Source of the DNA: [Clostridium] celerecrescens 18A
Lineage (GTDB): Bacteria; Bacillota; Clostridia; Lachnospirales; Lachnospiraceae
NCBI RefSeq assembly: GCF_002797975.1
Contig: NZ_PGET01000001.1
Span: forward strand, 4,452,001 to 4,516,000
Direction of reading: 5' to 3'
DNA: 64,000 nt
Shown here: one piece after another, positions 61,155 to 64,000 of the stretch
How positions within the stretch are numbered: the stretch's first letter is position 1
Layout: every line of letters starts with the position of its first letter
Position numbers and translations under genes: made by a program
Notes under the pieces: generated by a model
Seen by the model: the letters and a program-made list of their open reading frames with translations, nothing else
Database searches by the model: none
What the model was told of the DNA's origin: nothing

Positions 61155-63008
61155 GTGGAGATCAGTAGATTTTATGAGAAGCTGAATAAAATTGATGGAA
61201 ATATTTATGTGGTTGAGGAAAAAGTGGAGCTGACAGGAGGAGTGTATGATGCCCCGCTGCAGCATGATAACATTAATACCTCTACCCTTTCTGTGTACAC
61301 TGGGCCCAAATTGACCGGGGAGAGGATCCAGACCTATGTACTTTCTACGCCAAGCCTCACTCCATGGAATCGAACTATACGGGTCTATGCCGATGTATCT
61401 ACAGTCTATATCAGTTATGAAGCCGAGGGGGATACCGTGGAGGCTGAGGATGTAAACCGGCTCCAGGAGGAAATGATCCGGACACAGGAAGCAATCAATG
61501 GAGAAATAAGCCGGGCCGGGGAGGCGGAACAGAATATTGCTGCAGATCTGGTGGAAGAGGTTGCCAGGGCGAAATCCGCAGAGCAGACCCTTTCCGAAAA
61601 CTTGACCGCAGAAATTACCCGGGCAAAAACTGCCGAAAAGGCCAATGCTGATAATCTTGCCACGGAGACAACAAGATCCAAGGCTGCCGAAAACATTCTT
61701 ACGGAGAGCGTGACAACAGAAAAGACTAGGGCTCTGGCTGCTGAGGAATCCATAAAGGGTACCATTCAGAGCAACAAGCCCAACTGGGATGACAAATATA
61801 CCAGGAATGAGGTGGACAATAAATTTGCTGCTCTGGAGAATGCCATTGACTGGAAAGAGACAGTCAATACCTATGCAGATCTTGCAGTAACCTATCCAAA
61901 TCCGCAGGACGGGTGGACAGTCAATGTTAAGGATACAGATTATACTTACCGTTACAACGGCACAGAATGGGTGGTTATATCGGCCAATGCAATCCCGAAA
62001 GCAACCCAGAGCGTGGATGGACTTCTCTCAAAAGAGGATAAAACGCTCTATGATGATGCTAACAATAAAAAGCATACTCACGCAAACAAAACGACCATTG
62101 ATAAGGTCACGGAAACGCTACTGACCCGCTGGAATGAGTCCTATGACAAAAGGCATGAACATGGGAACAAGGGTGTACTGGATACGATTACCCAGACACT
62201 AATGGATAACTGGAACGCAGCATTTGCACATATTTCTGATGCGGTGAGGCATGTCACAGATACTGAGCGAACCAATTGGAATGATGCCAACAGCAAGAAG
62301 CATACCCATTCTAACAAATCTGTTCTTGACGGGATAACTTCTACATTGGTTGCAAATTGGAACGCGGCTTTTACTCATATTTCTGACGCTGTTAAGCACA
62401 TAACAGCCGAAGAGCGTACAGCCTGGAATCGGGTCTCTGACAAGGTGGATACGGAACCTGGAAAGGGGCTTTCTACAAATGACTATACGAGCCCTGAAAA
62501 GAATAAGCTGGACGGTATCGCCCCTGGCGCTGAGGTGAACGTACAAGCAGATTGGAATGTAACGGATACGACCTTAGACGCCTTTATTAAAAATAAGCCA
62601 ACATCCCTGCCAGCTTCCGATGTATCGGCTTGGGCGAAAGCATCTACTAAACCAGGTTATGCTTGGAGTGAGATCTCCGGAAAGCCGACCAGTTTCGCCC
62701 CTGCAGCACATACCCATACCAAGTCACAGATATCCGACATGTCTACTAAGGTGTCAGAGTTTGAAAATGATGCGGGATATGTAACGGCTGCTGAGGTGGG
62801 GCCGGGCTATACACATCCGAACAGCGGCGTGTCGGCGGGAACTTATAAATCAGTGACGGTAAATGCTCAGGGCCATGTGACAGCAGGGACCAATCCCACC
62901 ACACTGGCCGGATACGGGATCACGGACGCAGCTGCCAAAAATCACAACCATGACAGCGCATACTTGAAAAAGACCGGTCTGACTTGGGACGACCTGAAAG
63001 GGGTGTAA
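61155..63008 (+). CDS. Phage tail fibre protein with coiled-coil and HxH repeats
   Basis: The 617-residue protein starts at GTG with GGAGGTG upstream. The N-terminal part (about 1-95) is a baseplate-attachment domain. Next come heptad-like repeats of ARAKxAE (about 100-200), then a PxxGWTVNVKDTD part near 250. Three repeats containing HTHxNK or HEHGNK and TERTNWN motifs follow (about 305-440), then HTHTKSQISDMS and NHNHDSAYL motifs near the end. His-x-His pairs in fibres often bind iron or zinc. The last residues resemble a fibre end rather than a separate receptor domain. Confidence 0.82.
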   Translation: MEISRFYEKLNKIDGNIYVVEEKVELTGGVYDAPLQHDNINTSTLSVYTGPKLTGERIQTYVLSTPSLTPWNRTIRVYADVSTVYISYEAEGDTVEAEDVNRLQEEMIRTQEAINGEISRAGEAEQNIAADLVEEVARAKSAEQTLSENLTAEITRAKTAEKANADNLATETTRSKAAENILTESVTTEKTRALAAEESIKGTIQSNKPNWDDKYTRNEVDNKFAALENAIDWKETVNTYADLAVTYPNPQDGWTVNVKDTDYTYRYNGTEWVVISANAIPKATQSVDGLLSKEDKTLYDDANNKKHTHANKTTIDKVTETLLTRWNESYDKRHEHGNKGVLDTITQTLMDNWNAAFAHISDAVRHVTDTERTNWNDANSKKHTHSNKSVLDGITSTLVANWNAAFTHISDAVKHITAEERTAWNRVSDKVDTEPGKGLSTNDYTSPEKNKLDGIAPGAEVNVQADWNVTDTTLDAFIKNKPTSLPASDVSAWAKASTKPGYAWSEISGKPTSFAPAAHTHTKSQISDMSTKVSEFENDAGYVTAAEVGPGYTHPNSGVSAGTYKSVTVNAQGHVTAGTNPTTLAGYGITDAAAKNHNHDSAYLKKTGLTWDDLKGV

Positions 63009-63011
63009 GCC

Positions 63012-63626
63012 ATGTATGGAAAAAATCAATATGGCCTGATTCAGTACGCCCAGGAGAAAAACGCCGATGAGGGACAAAAAGACTATTATGTGGACCTTGC
63101 GCGATATGCACCTCCCTTCCTGGCGGAGGTCCAGGAGTTGAAAGCCATTTATGAAACGGAAGGATACGCAATGGGACTTTTGGAGCATGAGCTTTCTGAT
63201 CTGCTGGATCAGTGCTTCATCTCAACAGCGACCTGGGGGCTGACACGGTGGGAGCAGGTTTATGGGCTGGTGACTAATATGGCCCTTTCCTATGAGCAGC
63301 GACGAGAAATCCTCATGGCAAAGCTCCGAGGGCAGGGCACTACAACCCCTCAGATGATACGGGAGACAGCGGAGATGTTTTCGGGCGGAGAGATCGAAGT
63401 CATCGAGGATAATCCCAACTATCACTTTATCGTGCGGTTTATCGGAATCAAGGGTATTCCTCGTAATATGAATGCTTTCATTGCTATGTTAGAGGATATC
63501 AAGCCCGCCCATTTTTCCTATTCTTTTGAATATCGGTATACCATATGGAATGAGTTAACAAATCAAAGCTGGAACAGCGTGGCGGGCATCACCTGGGACG
63601 GCATACGAACTTTGAAGGAGGCATGA
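63012..63626 (+). CDS. DUF2313 / YmfQ-like tail protein
   Basis: The 204-residue protein has the YmfQ pattern: LARYAPPFLAEVQELKAIYETEG, SDLLDQCFISTATWGLTRWEQVYG and REILMAKLRGQGTTT near the middle, with FIGIKGIPRNMNAF near residue 135. It bridges baseplate wedge and fibre. It lies after a fibre gene rather than before it. Confidence 0.88.
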   Translation: MYGKNQYGLIQYAQEKNADEGQKDYYVDLARYAPPFLAEVQELKAIYETEGYAMGLLEHELSDLLDQCFISTATWGLTRWEQVYGLVTNMALSYEQRREILMAKLRGQGTTTPQMIRETAEMFSGGEIEVIEDNPNYHFIVRFIGIKGIPRNMNAFIAMLEDIKPAHFSYSFEYRYTIWNELTNQSWNSVAGITWDGIRTLKEA

Positions 63627-63633
63627 TCGAAAT

Positions 63634-64000
63634 ATGAAGTATACAAAGAATCTAAATATGAAGATCCCGGAGGGTGTGGATCCGATTGATATATCAGATA
63701 TTACAGGGAATTTTGAGACCCTGGATGATGAAATGTCTAAAAAGGCAAATTCCACAGGAGGAGATATTTCCAGTACTACAATTAAAACCTTGGATCCGGT
63801 AGTTGAGAAGTTTCCTGTCCCGGTCGCGGGAGAATCCGCAAAAGTTTTTTTAGGAAAAGTTAAAAAGTTTATAGAGGACTCCAACGCTGGACGGAAAGTA
63901 CAGGAGGTCACTCTCACCGCCGCAGGCTGGAGCAGCTCAGCCCCCTACACCCAGACGGTCAATGTGGCTGGCATAACCGAGAATGATAGACCTACATTGA
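63634..64000 (+). CDS. Second tail fibre protein, 3' end outside the window
   Basis: ATG 63634 with AAGGAGGC upstream opens a frame still open at the window edge (122 codons seen). The start, NMKIPEGVDPIDISDITGNFETLDDEM, is the typical N-terminal linker of Firmicute phage tail fibres. Confidence 0.85.
   Translation, partial: MKYTKNLNMKIPEGVDPIDISDITGNFETLDDEMSKKANSTGGDISSTTIKTLDPVVEKFPVPVAGESAKVFLGKVKKFIEDSNAGRKVQEVTLTAAGWSSSAPYTQTVNVAGITENDRPTL

Larger units (their letters stand above)
25817..64000. mobile_element. Temperate myovirus-type prophage, left part (right end not in window)
   Basis: Gene content from the integrase to the tail-fibre genes is that of an integrated phage with modules in the usual order: integration, lysogeny, early, replication, late regulator, packaging, head, contractile tail. 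The left junction must lie between the response-regulator promoter (about 25815) and the integrase stop (25870). I cannot place the core att sequence because the other end is outside the window. No lysis genes are reached before position 64000. Confidence 0.93.

Noticed and set aside
25817..64000. CRISPR array or tRNA genes in the prophage
   Set aside because: No regularly spaced direct repeats and no cloverleaf-forming sequence were recognised.

Overview
The window looks like the chromosome of an anaerobic Firmicute of the Clostridia, most likely a Lachnospiraceae relative of Clostridium/Lacrimispora. This is an inference from strong AGGAGG ribosome binding sites, TTGACA/TATAAT promoters, the F-type ATPase gene order and the style of the neighbouring genes. 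No rRNA or tRNA gene was recognised, so the placement is not secure.

Positions 1-11100 form a glycosaminoglycan or other uronate-polysaccharide utilisation locus. It holds a MalK-type ABC ATPase embedded among four small unrecognised membrane proteins, then two heparinase II/III-family lyases, an SDR dehydrogenase and a KdgF-like cupin. A strong hairpin separates these from a divergent-family AAC(3) N-acetyltransferase and a third heparinase II/III protein. None of the lyases has a signal peptide, so depolymerisation probably happens in the cytoplasm on imported oligosaccharides. KdgF and the SDR would process the unsaturated uronate.

Positions 11100-25800 are core chromosome: an alpha/beta hydrolase, a complete atpBEFHAGDC operon with a clear promoter and terminator, a ZIP metal transporter, a lipoprotein with four peptidoglycan-binding repeats and an NlpC/P60 domain preceded by a 52-bp tandem repeat, a MATE transporter, and a two-component system.

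From about 25820 to the right edge lies the left part of a temperate phage with a contractile (PBSX-like) tail. In order it has: an integrase; a small-RNA-like unit; a lysogeny module (lipoprotein, ImmA-like protease, XRE repressor, Cro-like protein) with a face-to-face promoter switch; a string of small early genes; a replication/recombination module (AAA_24 ATPase, SSB-like protein, ERCC4 nuclease, CHC2 zinc finger, DUF927 helicase) next to a candidate origin; a PAPS-reductase-like gene; a small membrane gene bracketed by inverted repeats; a RinA-like late regulator; an accessory island; and the packaging, head and tail genes. The tail genes include a programmed -1 frameshift in the tail assembly chaperone. 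The window ends inside a tail-fibre gene, so lysis genes and the right attachment site are not seen.

The most unusual stretches are the accessory island at 38.9-42.0 kb (stand-alone Cys-rich tail-fibre-like proteins, a DUF3825 protein and two tiny membrane peptides with their own promoters and terminators), the self-contained membrane gene between the tail chaperone and the tape measure, and the convergent-promoter lysogeny switch. Two phage genes appear frameshifted.
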